NCBI RefSeq assembly: GCF_000789235.1
Contig: NZ_KN525716.1
Coordinates: forward strand, 62,001 to 126,000
DNA length: 64,000 nt
Reading direction: 5' to 3'
From: Wocania ichthyoenteri Th78
GTDB taxonomy: Bacteria > Bacteroidota > Bacteroidia > Flavobacteriales > Flavobacteriaceae
Within the stretch, counting starts at the first letter, position 1; each line of letters starts with the position of its first letter. The notes under the pieces were generated by a model. That model did no database searches, had not been told where the DNA came from, and worked only from the letters and a program-made list of their open reading frames with translations. The translations under genes were made by a program, and so were the position numbers. Positions 46,521-55,635 of this stretch are shown here, piece after piece.

Positions 46521-47470
46521 TCGTTCCTGTAATAGTTTACTATAACACTTGCTATTAAGTCTCTACCATGATTATTCCAATGTTTATCGTATATTAAAGT
46601 GGTAGGCAGTTTAGATTCATTTAACGTGTCATAAAAATCTATGTACTCATAATTGTTCTCATTCAAATACTTTAAGAATATTTGAGGCGTAATAGTTGAG
46701 TCTAAAAGCAATACAAACCTTTTTTTATCATAACCATACTTTTTTACTAAAGATTTAAAATTCTCCATGTAGGCTAAATGAGTTTTTTCTATTTCCTCTT
46801 TAGTTTTTTCTTTAGCAAGTTTATTTGATTGTTTTCCTTTAAAAATAGATGATATCCTACCAATAAGATTTAAAATAGGGTCAAAAACACCACTGTTCTG
46901 CGCATAAACTATCAATTTAACTTTGCGAATACTTTTATACAAAGGGGTTTCTAAATGTATTCTATCTTGAATTATTTTGTATTCACCTCTAGTTAAGTCG
47001 TTTTTAAACTTTAACCCTAAAACCACGTGATCTATTTTATTAAACATATTTTTATAGGCGTGAATTAAGTGAAGTTGGTCTGCCAAATCATATCCAGCAT
47101 ATCCAAATTCGTAAACCTCAATATTCTTAATTTTATTCTCTATTTTTTTTCCTATAGAATTATAATAATCCTGATGAAAACCTTCAATAAAAGAATCTCC
47201 TACTAAAGCTATTTCAGTTTTATAATCTGACGGTGCAAATTCTCGATAAGAATTGTAACCTGAACTATTAATTTTATATTCAGAAAAATTTTGTCTCCTA
47301 ATGCCCGTTACCGAAAGCCCTGTTTGATTTGGCACCCATTTTTCAACATTAAATTCATCAATATAACGCGAAGGATAATCTTTTGTTAAATAAAAGGTAC
47401 GTATTATAACTTCTAATACTAGCAGTATTAAAATACTATATAATATGGTTTTAAAAAGTAATTTTTTCAT
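46517..47470 (-). CDS. SGNH-fold esterase/acyltransferase-like protein, membrane-anchored
   Basis: A 317-residue protein with one N-terminal membrane helix (about residues 8-27) and a periplasmic domain. It carries the SGNH nucleophile S93 in ALVGDSFIEG and the DxH motif D295/H297 in YDKHWNNHG, the form seen in AlgX/AlgJ/PatB2-like partners of MBOAT proteins. It should take acyl groups passed across the membrane by the MBOAT protein encoded 6 bases upstream and attach them to the polysaccharide. Its 3' end overlaps the FemAB-like gene on the other strand. Confidence 0.85.
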   Translation of the reverse strand: MKKLLFKTILYSILILLVLEVIIRTFYLTKDYPSRYIDEFNVEKWVPNQTGLSVTGIRRQNFSEYKINSSGYNSYREFAPSDYKTEIALVGDSFIEGFHQDYYNSIGKKIENKIKNIEVYEFGYAGYDLADQLHLIHAYKNMFNKIDHVVLGLKFKNDLTRGEYKIIQDRIHLETPLYKSIRKVKLIVYAQNSGVFDPILNLIGRISSIFKGKQSNKLAKEKTKEEIEKTHLAYMENFKSLVKKYGYDKKRFVLLLDSTITPQIFLKYLNENNYEYIDFYDTLNESKLPTTLIYDKHWNNHGRDLIASVIVNYYRND

Positions 47471-47476
47471 TTATGC

Positions 47477-48928
47477 TCAAAATTGAAAATATATGAACGA
47501 CCTATCGATATTATCATCGTAAAACAACAGCATTAATAAAATCACCAGCACATACACAATAAATCTAACTATTTTAGATTTGAATTTAAAAGGAGATCTT
47601 TCATCTTTTCTAATGATATATTCATAAAAAACAAATAATATTATAAGTATATAGTAATCAATCATTCTATACCCCATAGGGTGTTGATATACTTCGTAAG
47701 TAAAATTAAACACTACCCTTTTTATAAACGCAAAAGCATCAGTAATGGATTCTGATCTAAAAAATATCCTTGAAAACGTTACTATTCCGAAAGTTAAAAT
47801 AACTTGCCCTATTTCTTTTAATGATGGAAAAAAGGTGTATTCACCTACTACACTGTTTTTATAAATGGTGTTTCTACCCATTAAAAAAACAGGAATAAAT
47901 GCCAATGCATGAAATGCACCCCAAAAAATAAAGGTCCAATTGGCACCATGCCAAAACCCACTAACAAGAAAAATAATAATAATGTTTCTAACAGATTTTA
48001 GCTTACTAACGCGCGACCCGCCTAATGGTATATAAACATAATGTCTAAACCAGGTAGAAAGTGATACATGCCACCGTTGCCAGTATTCTGCAACATTTCT
48101 TGAAAAGTTAGGAAATTTAAAGTTTGACATTAATTCTATTCCAAATAATTTTGCTGTACCAATAGCAATATCTGAATATCCGCTAAAGTCTCCGTAAACC
48201 TGGAAACTAAATAATGTAACACCCAAAACAAGTGTTGATGCTGGGTAATTAGCATAATTAGCAAAAATGTCGTCTACAATTGGCCCGAGAGAATCTGCGA
48301 TTACAACCTTCTTGAAAAGCCCCCACAAAATTAATTTTAACCCACTAACAGATTGATCATAACTAAATGTTCTTTTATTAATTATTTGTGATAATAAATT
48401 TGAAGCTCTCTCTATTGGTCCTGCTACTAATTGCGGAAAAAAGCTAACAAATGCGGCAAAGGATAAAAAATCTCTAGTAGGTTTAAGTTTTTTATAATAT
48501 ATGTCAAACGAATAAGACATTGTTTGGAAGGTATAAAACGATATACCAACAGGTAAAATAACGCGCAATGTCCATGTACTTTCTATGTTATATCCAAACA
48601 TTGAGAGCATATCTACCCAGGAATCAACAAAAAAATTGAAATATTTAAAGACCCCTAAAAGACCAACATTAAAAAAAACACTTATCCACAGCCACAATTT
48701 TCTTTTGGCTTTCCTCTCATTTGCGTCTATTTTTAATCCAACAAAATAATCTACAATAGTACTAAGTAGTATAAGCGAAAGAAATCTCCAATCCCACCAC
48801 CCGTAAAACAAATAACTCGCTATAAGTAGTAGTAAATTCTGTGCCTTTAGACTTTTTTTTAAAACTAACCAGTATAGCAAATAAACTACTGATAAAAATA
48901 TAAAAAACTCTAAGGAATTAAATAACAT
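47477..48928 (-). CDS. Membrane-bound O-acyltransferase (MBOAT, AlgI-like)
   Basis: A 483-residue polytopic protein of the MBOAT family. The block SGFWHGANWTFIFWGAFHAL near residues 318-337 contains the catalytic His and the second conserved His; upstream, AEYWQRWHVSLSTWFRHYVY and PQLVAGPIERA are the family signatures. It passes acyl groups from the cytoplasm to the periplasmic side for O-acylation of the exported glycan. It is the first of a two-gene operon with the SGNH protein. A 210-base spacer separates it from the divergent ATP-grasp gene. Confidence 0.95.
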   Translation of the reverse strand: MLFNSLEFFIFLSVVYLLYWLVLKKSLKAQNLLLLIASYLFYGWWDWRFLSLILLSTIVDYFVGLKIDANERKAKRKLWLWISVFFNVGLLGVFKYFNFFVDSWVDMLSMFGYNIESTWTLRVILPVGISFYTFQTMSYSFDIYYKKLKPTRDFLSFAAFVSFFPQLVAGPIERASNLLSQIINKRTFSYDQSVSGLKLILWGLFKKVVIADSLGPIVDDIFANYANYPASTLVLGVTLFSFQVYGDFSGYSDIAIGTAKLFGIELMSNFKFPNFSRNVAEYWQRWHVSLSTWFRHYVYIPLGGSRVSKLKSVRNIIIIFLVSGFWHGANWTFIFWGAFHALAFIPVFLMGRNTIYKNSVVGEYTFFPSLKEIGQVILTFGIVTFSRIFFRSESITDAFAFIKRVVFNFTYEVYQHPMGYRMIDYYILIILFVFYEYIIRKDERSPFKFKSKIVRFIVYVLVILLMLLFYDDNIDRSFIYFQF

Positions 48929-49138
48929 GCATATAAATTAAAATATACAAACAGTCGAAATACAAATAAATACCTTACAAAACTATTTTCTTGCTTGGTT
49001 ACTTAAAATATGCACGCTTACTTCACTACCTTACTGTATATAATCTATCAACATTGTTTTTGAAAGCTAAATTTAGTTATTTAAAGACTTTTTTTGACGA
49101 ATTGAATTTTATTATAGATATTTCAAAAAAATTAAAGA

Positions 49139-50257
49139 ATGATCGATAAAAATATATCAATTTTAATACCAGATGGAGAAGCTCCTGTTTTAATGATTGT
49201 TTTAAATTGCTTATCTGAGGTTAAAGGAATTAAGATTCATGTTATGTCTGATGATAACGAGATTCCTATGAAGCACTCAAAAAAAGTACACAAGTTTTCT
49301 TATTACCCAAAATCAGACAATGAGGCAGATTTTATAAATAACATAAATAAAGAAGTAGAAAAGCATAATATCGATTTAATAATGCCCATTTTTGAAGATG
49401 CTATAAGGATAATCTTAAAAAATAAAGATTTAATTTCTTCTATTGATAAACTTGCTTTATTGCCGTCTTATAACGATTTTAACACAGCAAACAATAAAGG
49501 GTTGTTAAATAAGCATTTAGAAGCAAACAACTTGCCTTTCCCTAAAACTCAAATGATAGATAAAGGTACGTCTCTCGATACTAAAAACGTTGATTATCCT
49601 GTTCTAGTAAAGCCAGCTGAAGGCATTGGTGGAGGAAGCGGAATTTATGTTTTTAGAGAAGAAAATGCTTTAACAGAATTCCTTAATTCAGATAAATTTG
49701 ATTGCACATACCTTATACAAGATTATGTAGAAGGCTATGATATAGATTGCAGTGTGTTATGCAAACACGGAGAAATATTAGCTTATACTATTCAGAAACC
49801 CAATATGTTTGCCAATAGCAAATTTGCTCCTCAATTGGCTGTTGATTTCATAAAAGATGATATATTATTTGAAGATGTAGAAAAGTTAATGAAAACATTA
49901 AATTGGTCTGGAGTAGCACATTTGGATATGCGTTATGATGAAAATTCGAAGGAATATAAAGTTATAGAAGTAAATCCTAGATTCTGGGGGTCGGTTGAAG
50001 CTTCTTTATTTGCTGGTGTAAATTTCCCATACTTATATGCTGTGGCTAGTTTAAATTATGATTTTGATCTTCCAAAGTATAAATTCATAAAGTTCATGCT
50101 TTTAAAAGGTTTAGTAAAAAGCATAAAAAGTGATAAAAGCTATCTGTTAAAACTAAAATTTATCTTCAAAAATACTCCAATAAAGTATATGCTTAACGAC
50201 CCTAAACCTACATTATACCGATTTAGTCGTTTCTTTATGAGAAAAATTAAATCCTGA
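49139..50257 (+). CDS. ATP-grasp carboxylate-amine ligase
   Basis: A 372-residue ATP-grasp protein. The N-terminal part is a preATP-grasp fold (ISILIPDGEAPVLMIVLNCL), the ATP loop is VLVKPAEGIGGGSGIYVF near residues 155-172, and the metal site is EVNPRFWGS near 280. Such enzymes join an amino group to a carboxylate through an acyl phosphate. It stands 51 bases before a JmjC-like hydroxylase gene in the same direction. In this setting it may attach or build an amino-acid side group, but substrates cannot be read from sequence. Confidence 0.88.
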   Translation: MIDKNISILIPDGEAPVLMIVLNCLSEVKGIKIHVMSDDNEIPMKHSKKVHKFSYYPKSDNEADFINNINKEVEKHNIDLIMPIFEDAIRIILKNKDLISSIDKLALLPSYNDFNTANNKGLLNKHLEANNLPFPKTQMIDKGTSLDTKNVDYPVLVKPAEGIGGGSGIYVFREENALTEFLNSDKFDCTYLIQDYVEGYDIDCSVLCKHGEILAYTIQKPNMFANSKFAPQLAVDFIKDDILFEDVEKLMKTLNWSGVAHLDMRYDENSKEYKVIEVNPRFWGSVEASLFAGVNFPYLYAVASLNYDFDLPKYKFIKFMLLKGLVKSIKSDKSYLLKLKFIFKNTPIKYMLNDPKPTLYRFSRFFMRKIKS

Positions 50258-50308
50258 AAAACCGTCAACCTTTTATCTTTTTTAGCTTAAAATAAATTAA
50301 ATATCAAA

Positions 50309-51151
50309 ATGAATATTGTTTCAGAAATTGTAAAACAAAGTCAGCCTGTTGAAGAGGTAACAACTATTGATTCCGCTTCATTTAAAAAAAAATATTTCAA
50401 TAAAAAGAAACCTGTAATAATTAAAGGGCTTGCAAAAGATTGGGGCGCAACAAAAAAGTGGGATTTAGATTTTTTATTAAATCTTAAAGAAGATAAAGAC
50501 ATATTCTTATTGTCTGATAACTTTATTCAAGATGATAATAGATATAAGAAAGCTTCTTTTAAAGATTATATTCAGCAATTAAAAGATGCTGAAAATAATA
50601 AAGCTAGTGTAAAAGATTATTTAACTACTTTAGATATTTTTGAGTATTATCCGCATCTTAAAAGTGATATAGATTTTTCGTTTTTTGAAAAACATACAAA
50701 AATTAATGACATTACCGCTTGGATTGGTCCTGCAAACACTATTTCTGGATTTCATGCGGATACTGCTAATAATGTATACGCGCAAATAAAAGGTAAAAAA
50801 ATGTTTATTATTAGCTCAACAAAATATAATAAAACTATGTACCCAAGCAATAAACATATTTATGGTGCCGTTGCGAGTGATGTAGATATTAATAACTTTG
50901 ATAGTAGTAAATACCCAGAATTTAAAAACAATGAGTTTAAAAGTGTTGTATTAGAACCTGGAGACATTTTATTTGTTCCCCAAAACTGGTGGCATTATGT
51001 ACAAGCTTTAACTCCTTCAATAAGTATAAGTAATTTTGGCTATACTAAGTTTGAAGTTTATAGCTTAAAGTTTAAAGAAAGAATCATTCAGTCTCTGCAC
51101 AAAAGGGGCTTTTACAAGCCTAATAATTGCTTTTGTTGCGAAAAGAAATAA
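50309..51151 (+). CDS. Cupin-like (JmjC/FIH-type) Fe(II)/2-oxoglutarate hydroxylase
   Basis: A 280-residue cupin_8 protein. The iron triad is H149 and D151 in GFHADTANN and H229 in NWWHYV; the opening KKPVIIKGLAKDW and GDILFVPQNWWH are typical. K163 may bind 2-oxoglutarate. It would hydroxylate an amino acid, free or in a conjugate. The C-terminus ends in a small cysteine group (NNCFCCEKK), which is not usual. It pairs with the upstream ATP-grasp gene and is followed by a strong terminator. It is the last gene of the glycan locus. Confidence 0.88.
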   Translation: MNIVSEIVKQSQPVEEVTTIDSASFKKKYFNKKKPVIIKGLAKDWGATKKWDLDFLLNLKEDKDIFLLSDNFIQDDNRYKKASFKDYIQQLKDAENNKASVKDYLTTLDIFEYYPHLKSDIDFSFFEKHTKINDITAWIGPANTISGFHADTANNVYAQIKGKKMFIISSTKYNKTMYPSNKHIYGAVASDVDINNFDSSKYPEFKNNEFKSVVLEPGDILFVPQNWWHYVQALTPSISISNFGYTKFEVYSLKFKERIIQSLHKRGFYKPNNCFCCEKK

Positions 51152-51157
51152 TATAAG

Positions 51158-51190
51158 ACAAAAAAAGCCGCAATCTGCGGCTTTTTTTGT
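51158..51190. terminator. Bidirectional intrinsic terminator
   Basis: A GCCGCA/TGCGGC stem with a 3-base loop, flanked by A7 and T7 tracts, lies between the convergent hydroxylase and nnr genes. The A and T tracts let it work in both directions. Confidence 0.92.
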
Positions 51191-51199
51191 TTCTATAAA

Positions 51200-52762
51200 T
51201 TACTGCTTTTTTTCTTCTTTTTCACCCTCATCTTCTTGTGGCGGCTGTTCGGGTTGCTTAAACAAATCTATAAAAGCTTCACCCAAATAATCTATAACAT
51301 GACTTGCAATTAAACTTTGATACCCAAAATCTTCAACAGCAATGTCTGCTGATTTTCCATGTAAATACACACCGAAAATGCTTGCTGATAGCGGATTATA
51401 TCCCTGGGAGATTAATCCCGTTATAATTCCTGTGAGCACATCGCCACTTCCTGCCGTGGCTAAACCAGGATTTCCAGTTGTGTTTATATAAAGTTTTTCT
51501 TCAAATACAGTTATAGTGTTTGCTCCCTTAATAACAACTATAGCATTATACTTCTTTGAAAAAGCTTTTGCTTTCTTTAATTTATCAAAATCATCTTTCC
51601 ACTTACCAATTAAGCGTTCTAACTCTTTAGGATGCGGTGTTAAAACGGTAGCTTCTGGCTGTAATTTTAATAAGGCTTTCTTTTTAGAAAGAATATTAAT
51701 TCCATCGGCATCAATAACCAAAGGTATTTTATTTACTTTTAAAAAAGCTTCAAAAGCATTTACAGTTTTAGTGTTTGTGCCAACACCCACTCCAAAAGCT
51801 ATAACTGTTGGTTCTATTTTAAAATCGATTTTAGAAATTAATTCCTCATTAATATCCGTTATAACCATAGCTTCTGGAAAAGAAGACTGTAATGCATGAT
51901 ATCCGCATTTTGGAATATAGGCACTTATTAAACCTGCTCCAGCAGATAATGCTCCTCTACTTGCTAAAGTTACAGCACCTATTTTTCCGTAACTACCTCC
52001 AATAATAAGTGCATTTCCAAATTGTCCTTTATGCGAAAACTTTTCTCTAGATATATACATGGGTAATACTTCATGTTTTCCTATTAGTTCCACTTCAGTC
52101 ACTGTGGTATACAAAAATTCTTGATCTAAACCTATATCCAACACTTCCCATTGTATAGTATATTTAGCTGTTTCTGGTAAAAAAAACACCAGTTTTGGCG
52201 ATGCAAAACTTAATGTGTAACCAGCCCAAACCACAGCATCTTCATCTTTAGGAGCTTTATCTGTACTTAATCCGGATGGTATATCGATAGCCAAAGTATA
52301 GGCTTTAGTGTTTCTAAAATGCATGAACAAAGCTTTAACCCAATCGTCAACCAGTCGGTTTAATCCAATTCCAAAAACAGCATCAACTATTATATCATCT
52401 TGATGTATTTCAGGAAAATCCTCAGTACAATTTAAAAGCGTTGGCCATTTTTTAGTCACATTTTTAATCCGGTCGTAATTAATTAAAAAATCTTTAGAGC
52501 GTTTATCGCTGCAATTAACCACATAGGTTTTAACATTATAACCATGCGTAATTAAATGTCGTGCAATCACTAAGCCATCTCCCCCATTATTACCAATACC
52601 ACAAAACACATGTATAGGTACTTGTGCACCTTGCATACGGATATGCATCCAATTAAAAATTTGTGTTCCTGCACGTTCCATTAAATCGGTTGAGGAAATG
52701 TTTTGGCGCTCTGCAGTTAGCTTATCTCCTTCATAAATTTGTTCTTTAGAAAATATTTTCAT
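51200..52762 (-). CDS. nnr: Bifunctional NAD(P)H-hydrate epimerase / ADP-dependent dehydratase
   Basis: A 520-residue repair enzyme that restores damaged NADHX and NADPHX. The N-terminal YjeF epimerase domain has CGIGNNGGDGLVIARHL near residue 55. The C-terminal ribokinase-like dehydratase domain has TPHPKELERL and the ATP/ADP block TAGSGDVLTGIITGLIS. The tail is an acidic and glutamine-rich extension (PPQEDEGEKEEKKQ) beyond the usual end. It is a housekeeping gene, head to head with the threonine operon and tail to tail with the hydroxylase. Confidence 0.95.
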   Translation of the reverse strand: MKIFSKEQIYEGDKLTAERQNISSTDLMERAGTQIFNWMHIRMQGAQVPIHVFCGIGNNGGDGLVIARHLITHGYNVKTYVVNCSDKRSKDFLINYDRIKNVTKKWPTLLNCTEDFPEIHQDDIIVDAVFGIGLNRLVDDWVKALFMHFRNTKAYTLAIDIPSGLSTDKAPKDEDAVVWAGYTLSFASPKLVFFLPETAKYTIQWEVLDIGLDQEFLYTTVTEVELIGKHEVLPMYISREKFSHKGQFGNALIIGGSYGKIGAVTLASRGALSAGAGLISAYIPKCGYHALQSSFPEAMVITDINEELISKIDFKIEPTVIAFGVGVGTNTKTVNAFEAFLKVNKIPLVIDADGINILSKKKALLKLQPEATVLTPHPKELERLIGKWKDDFDKLKKAKAFSKKYNAIVVIKGANTITVFEEKLYINTTGNPGLATAGSGDVLTGIITGLISQGYNPLSASIFGVYLHGKSADIAVEDFGYQSLIASHVIDYLGEAFIDLFKQPEQPPQEDEGEKEEKKQ

Positions 52763-52856
52763 TAGCTGATTATCATTTTTTTAATTCTTAACATGTTTTA
52801 TCATTATTCTTTTGTAAATAGAGAGGCTTCATAAGAATACTGTAAAAAACATACGA

Positions 52857-52891
52857 TTTGTTTTTTTATTAGGCTAAAAATAATACATTTG
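52857..52891 (+). promoter_or_regulatory. Promoter of the threonine operon
   Basis: TTTG (52857-52860), a 23-base spacer and TACATTTG (52884-52891) match the flavobacterial -33/-7 pattern, with the spacer at the long end. Transcription should start near 52897, a few bases before the leader peptide ATG. Confidence 0.55.
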
Positions 52892-52904
52892 ACTTGTATT
52901 ATAT

Positions 52905-53021
52905 ATGAATATAATGAATCTTTTAAACCAAAATACATCTATCGTGTTCCCTTTTTCTACAAAAGGAATAACATCTATTTTTGGTACTACTACAGTTACT
53001 ACTACCCTTTGGGGTTGCTAA
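52905..53021 (+). CDS. Threonine-operon leader peptide (attenuator)
   Basis: A 38-codon frame that starts at ATG 52905 (or ATG 52914 in the same frame) and stops at 53019-53021, 82 bases before thrA. It has nine Thr and four Ile codons; its end reads IFGTTTVTTTLWGC, with six Thr in seven positions. This is the layout of a thrL-type leader: stalling at Thr (and perhaps Ile) codons would alter folding of the downstream RNA. A promoter lies just upstream. Possible pairings include GTAATT (53046-53051) with AATTAC (53057-53062) and ACCC with GGGT across the leader stop. A classical GC-rich terminator is not visible, so the mechanism may differ from E. coli. Confidence 0.8.
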   Translation: MNIMNLLNQNTSIVFPFSTKGITSIFGTTTVTTTLWGC

Positions 53022-53103
53022 TTATATTATCTTCGGACTATCTTTGTAATTTTTATAATTACACTTTCTTAAACAATTTATTAAGCACATTAATTCATTA
53101 AAA

Positions 53104-55548
53104 ATGAAGGTTTTAAAATTTGGCGGAACATCTGTAGGTTCTGCAAAAAACATAAATAAAGTAATACATATTTTAGATAATTATTCAAAAGAAGACAATG
53201 TAATATGCGTAGTTTCTGCTGTTGGAGGTGTTACTGACAAACTATTACTCGCTGGTAAACAAGCACAAAATAAGGACAACGATTTTTTAAACACGTTTAA
53301 CAATATAAAGAATATTCATTTTGAAATTATAAATAAACTTAATCCTAGTAGTAACGAATCAATTATAACTGAAGTTGAAAGTAAGTTAAGCGCACTAAAA
53401 AGTTTGCTAGACGGTATTTATTTGATTAATGAATTATCTCTTAAAACATCAGATAAACTAGTAAGTTTTGGAGAATCTTTATCGTCTTTCATAATTGCTG
53501 AAACGATTAAAAGCAGAGGGTTATCAGCTGTACAAAAAAATTCCCAGGAATTAATAATTACTAATTCTAATTTCACAAAAGCAGAAGTCAATTTTAATAT
53601 AACGAATACTAATGTTCAAGACTATTTTAAATCTGCCGAACAACAAATCACAATACTCCCTGGTTTTGTAGCTAACTCGACTTTAGGTGAACAAACAACG
53701 CTTGGCCGAGGTGGATCCGATTTTACTGCTGCCATTGTTGCCGCTGCTTTACAAGTTAAGCAGTTAGAAATTTGGACCGATGTTAGTGGTATGTATACTA
53801 CCAATCCAAAACTAGTAAAGCAAGCATATCCCATAGAGAAAATTTCGTATCAAGAAGCTATGGAATTATCACATTTTGGGGCAAAAGTTTTATATCCTCC
53901 AACGGTGCAACCTGTATTAGATTTAAATATTCCAATTCATATTAAAAACACCTTACAACCTGAAGCTGCTGGCACCATAATTTCTAATGATGATACTATT
54001 GCAACACTTCCAGTAAAAGGCATTAGCAATATAAACAATATTGCATTGCTTACGCTTCAAGGCAGTGGTATGGTTGGTATTCCAGGATTTTCTAAACGTT
54101 TGTTTGAAACCTTAGCACAAGAAAAAATAAATATTATTTTAATTACACAAGCTTCATCCGAACATTCTATTTGTTTAGGTATTGATGAAACTGATAGTGA
54201 AGCGGCTAAAACCGCTATTGATATTACTTTTGAAAATGAGATTGCACTTCATAAAATAGATCCAATTAGTGTTGAAACGGGATTATCCATCATAGCTCTT
54301 GTAGGTGATAACATGAAAAACCACCAAGGGATTAGCGGTAAAATGTTTAGCACTTTAGGAAAAAACAATATTAACATACGTGCTATTGCTCAAGGTGCTT
54401 CAGAAAAAAATATCTCCGCAGTAATTTCAGAAAAAGATGCAAAAAAAGCCTTAAATACGTTGCACGAACAGTTTTTTGAAACACAAACAAAACAACTTAA
54501 TGTTTTTATAACTGGTGTTGGTAATGTTGGTGAGCGTTTGGTCGAACAGATTAATAAGCAAAAAAAGTACCTAAAAGAAAACTTAAAGATTAACTTGCGT
54601 ATAGTTGGATTATCTAATTCCAGAACCATGATTTTTGATGAAGATGGTATTGATTTAAAAATTTGGAAAGAAAAACTAGCAAGTGGAGAAAAAGCAACAT
54701 TAAATGGCTTTTTTGAAAAAACTAAAGCATTAAACTTGCGTAATAGTATTTTTGTAGATATTACCGCAAATAAAGAAGTTGCAAATTTATATGCTAATTA
54801 TTTACGCGAAAGTATTGGCGTAGTGGCTTGTAATAAAATTGCATGCTCAAGCAATTATGAAAATTACAGTTTATTAAAACGTTTATCGCTTAAATACAAT
54901 GCGCCTTATCTGTTTGAAACCAATGTTGGTGCTGGCTTGCCTATTATTGATACGTTGAACAATTTAATAGTTTCAGGCGATAAAATCACATCCATTCAAG
55001 CCGTATTATCTGGTAGTCTAAATTTTGTTTTTAATAATTTTAATGATACTAATAAATTTTATGATGTCGTAAAACAAGCTGCCGCTGAAGGTTACACAGA
55101 ACCAGACCCGAGAATTGATTTAAGTGGTGTAGATGTGGCTAGAAAAATATTAATTTTAACTAGAGAAAGCGGCATGGAAATGAACTTGGAAGATATTGAA
55201 AACACCCCATTCTTGTCAGATGCTGGATTAAAAAGCGATGCTGTTGATGATTTTTACCAAACACTAATCGATGATGAAGCGCATTATCAAGATTTATATG
55301 CTTCCGCGAAAGCGAAAAATTGTCAATTAAAATATGTGGCACAATTAAATGATGGGAAAGCAAGCGTAGGTTTACAGAAAATTCCAGAAGGACATCCGTT
55401 TTATAATTTAGAAGGAAAAGATAATATTGTTATGTTTTACACACAACGTTATCCAGAACAACCTATGATTATTAAAGGTGCCGGAGCTGGAGCCGATGTT
55501 ACGGCTTCTGGTATTTTCTCGGATATTATTAAAATTGGAAACGATTAA
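53104..55548 (+). CDS. thrA: Bifunctional aspartate kinase / homoserine dehydrogenase
   Basis: An 814-residue fusion. The aspartate kinase domain opens with KFGGTSVGSAKNI and has GRGGSDFTAAIVAAAL near 200. Two ACT-like regulatory segments follow (about 310-460), and the homoserine dehydrogenase domain (from about 465) has VFITGVGNVGERLVEQ and the AAAEGYTEPDPRIDLSG block. It makes aspartyl phosphate and reduces aspartate semialdehyde to homoserine. The order thrA-thrB-thrC follows, and the Thr-rich leader peptide upstream suggests control by threonine supply. It is a standard gene of normal length. Confidence 0.97.
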   Translation: MKVLKFGGTSVGSAKNINKVIHILDNYSKEDNVICVVSAVGGVTDKLLLAGKQAQNKDNDFLNTFNNIKNIHFEIINKLNPSSNESIITEVESKLSALKSLLDGIYLINELSLKTSDKLVSFGESLSSFIIAETIKSRGLSAVQKNSQELIITNSNFTKAEVNFNITNTNVQDYFKSAEQQITILPGFVANSTLGEQTTLGRGGSDFTAAIVAAALQVKQLEIWTDVSGMYTTNPKLVKQAYPIEKISYQEAMELSHFGAKVLYPPTVQPVLDLNIPIHIKNTLQPEAAGTIISNDDTIATLPVKGISNINNIALLTLQGSGMVGIPGFSKRLFETLAQEKINIILITQASSEHSICLGIDETDSEAAKTAIDITFENEIALHKIDPISVETGLSIIALVGDNMKNHQGISGKMFSTLGKNNINIRAIAQGASEKNISAVISEKDAKKALNTLHEQFFETQTKQLNVFITGVGNVGERLVEQINKQKKYLKENLKINLRIVGLSNSRTMIFDEDGIDLKIWKEKLASGEKATLNGFFEKTKALNLRNSIFVDITANKEVANLYANYLRESIGVVACNKIACSSNYENYSLLKRLSLKYNAPYLFETNVGAGLPIIDTLNNLIVSGDKITSIQAVLSGSLNFVFNNFNDTNKFYDVVKQAAAEGYTEPDPRIDLSGVDVARKILILTRESGMEMNLEDIENTPFLSDAGLKSDAVDDFYQTLIDDEAHYQDLYASAKAKNCQLKYVAQLNDGKASVGLQKIPEGHPFYNLEGKDNIVMFYTQRYPEQPMIIKGAGAGADVTASGIFSDIIKIGND

Positions 55549-55557
55549 AAAAGACCA

Positions 55558-55621
55558 AAGAAAATAGAAAAGAGAACAAAGACAGTTTTATATAAGTCTA
55601 TTTTCTCTTTTCTATTTTCTT
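55558..55621 (+). repeat. Long inverted repeat between thrA and thrB
   Basis: A perfect 19-base inverted repeat (55558-55576 and 55603-55621) encloses an inner AGAC/GTCT pair, so the transcript can form a stem of 19 plus 4 base pairs. It fills most of the 87-base gap. No T-tract follows, so it is more likely an RNA processing or stability element, or an internal attenuator, than a plain terminator. Confidence 0.75.
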
Positions 55622-55635
55622 ATTTCTATAAAAAT

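Noticed and set aside
52889-53101. 70-residue plus-strand reading frame upstream of thrA
   Set aside because: It is rich in Tyr, Phe and Leu with no family signal and overlaps the Thr-rich leader peptide in another frame. The leader frame explains the region better.
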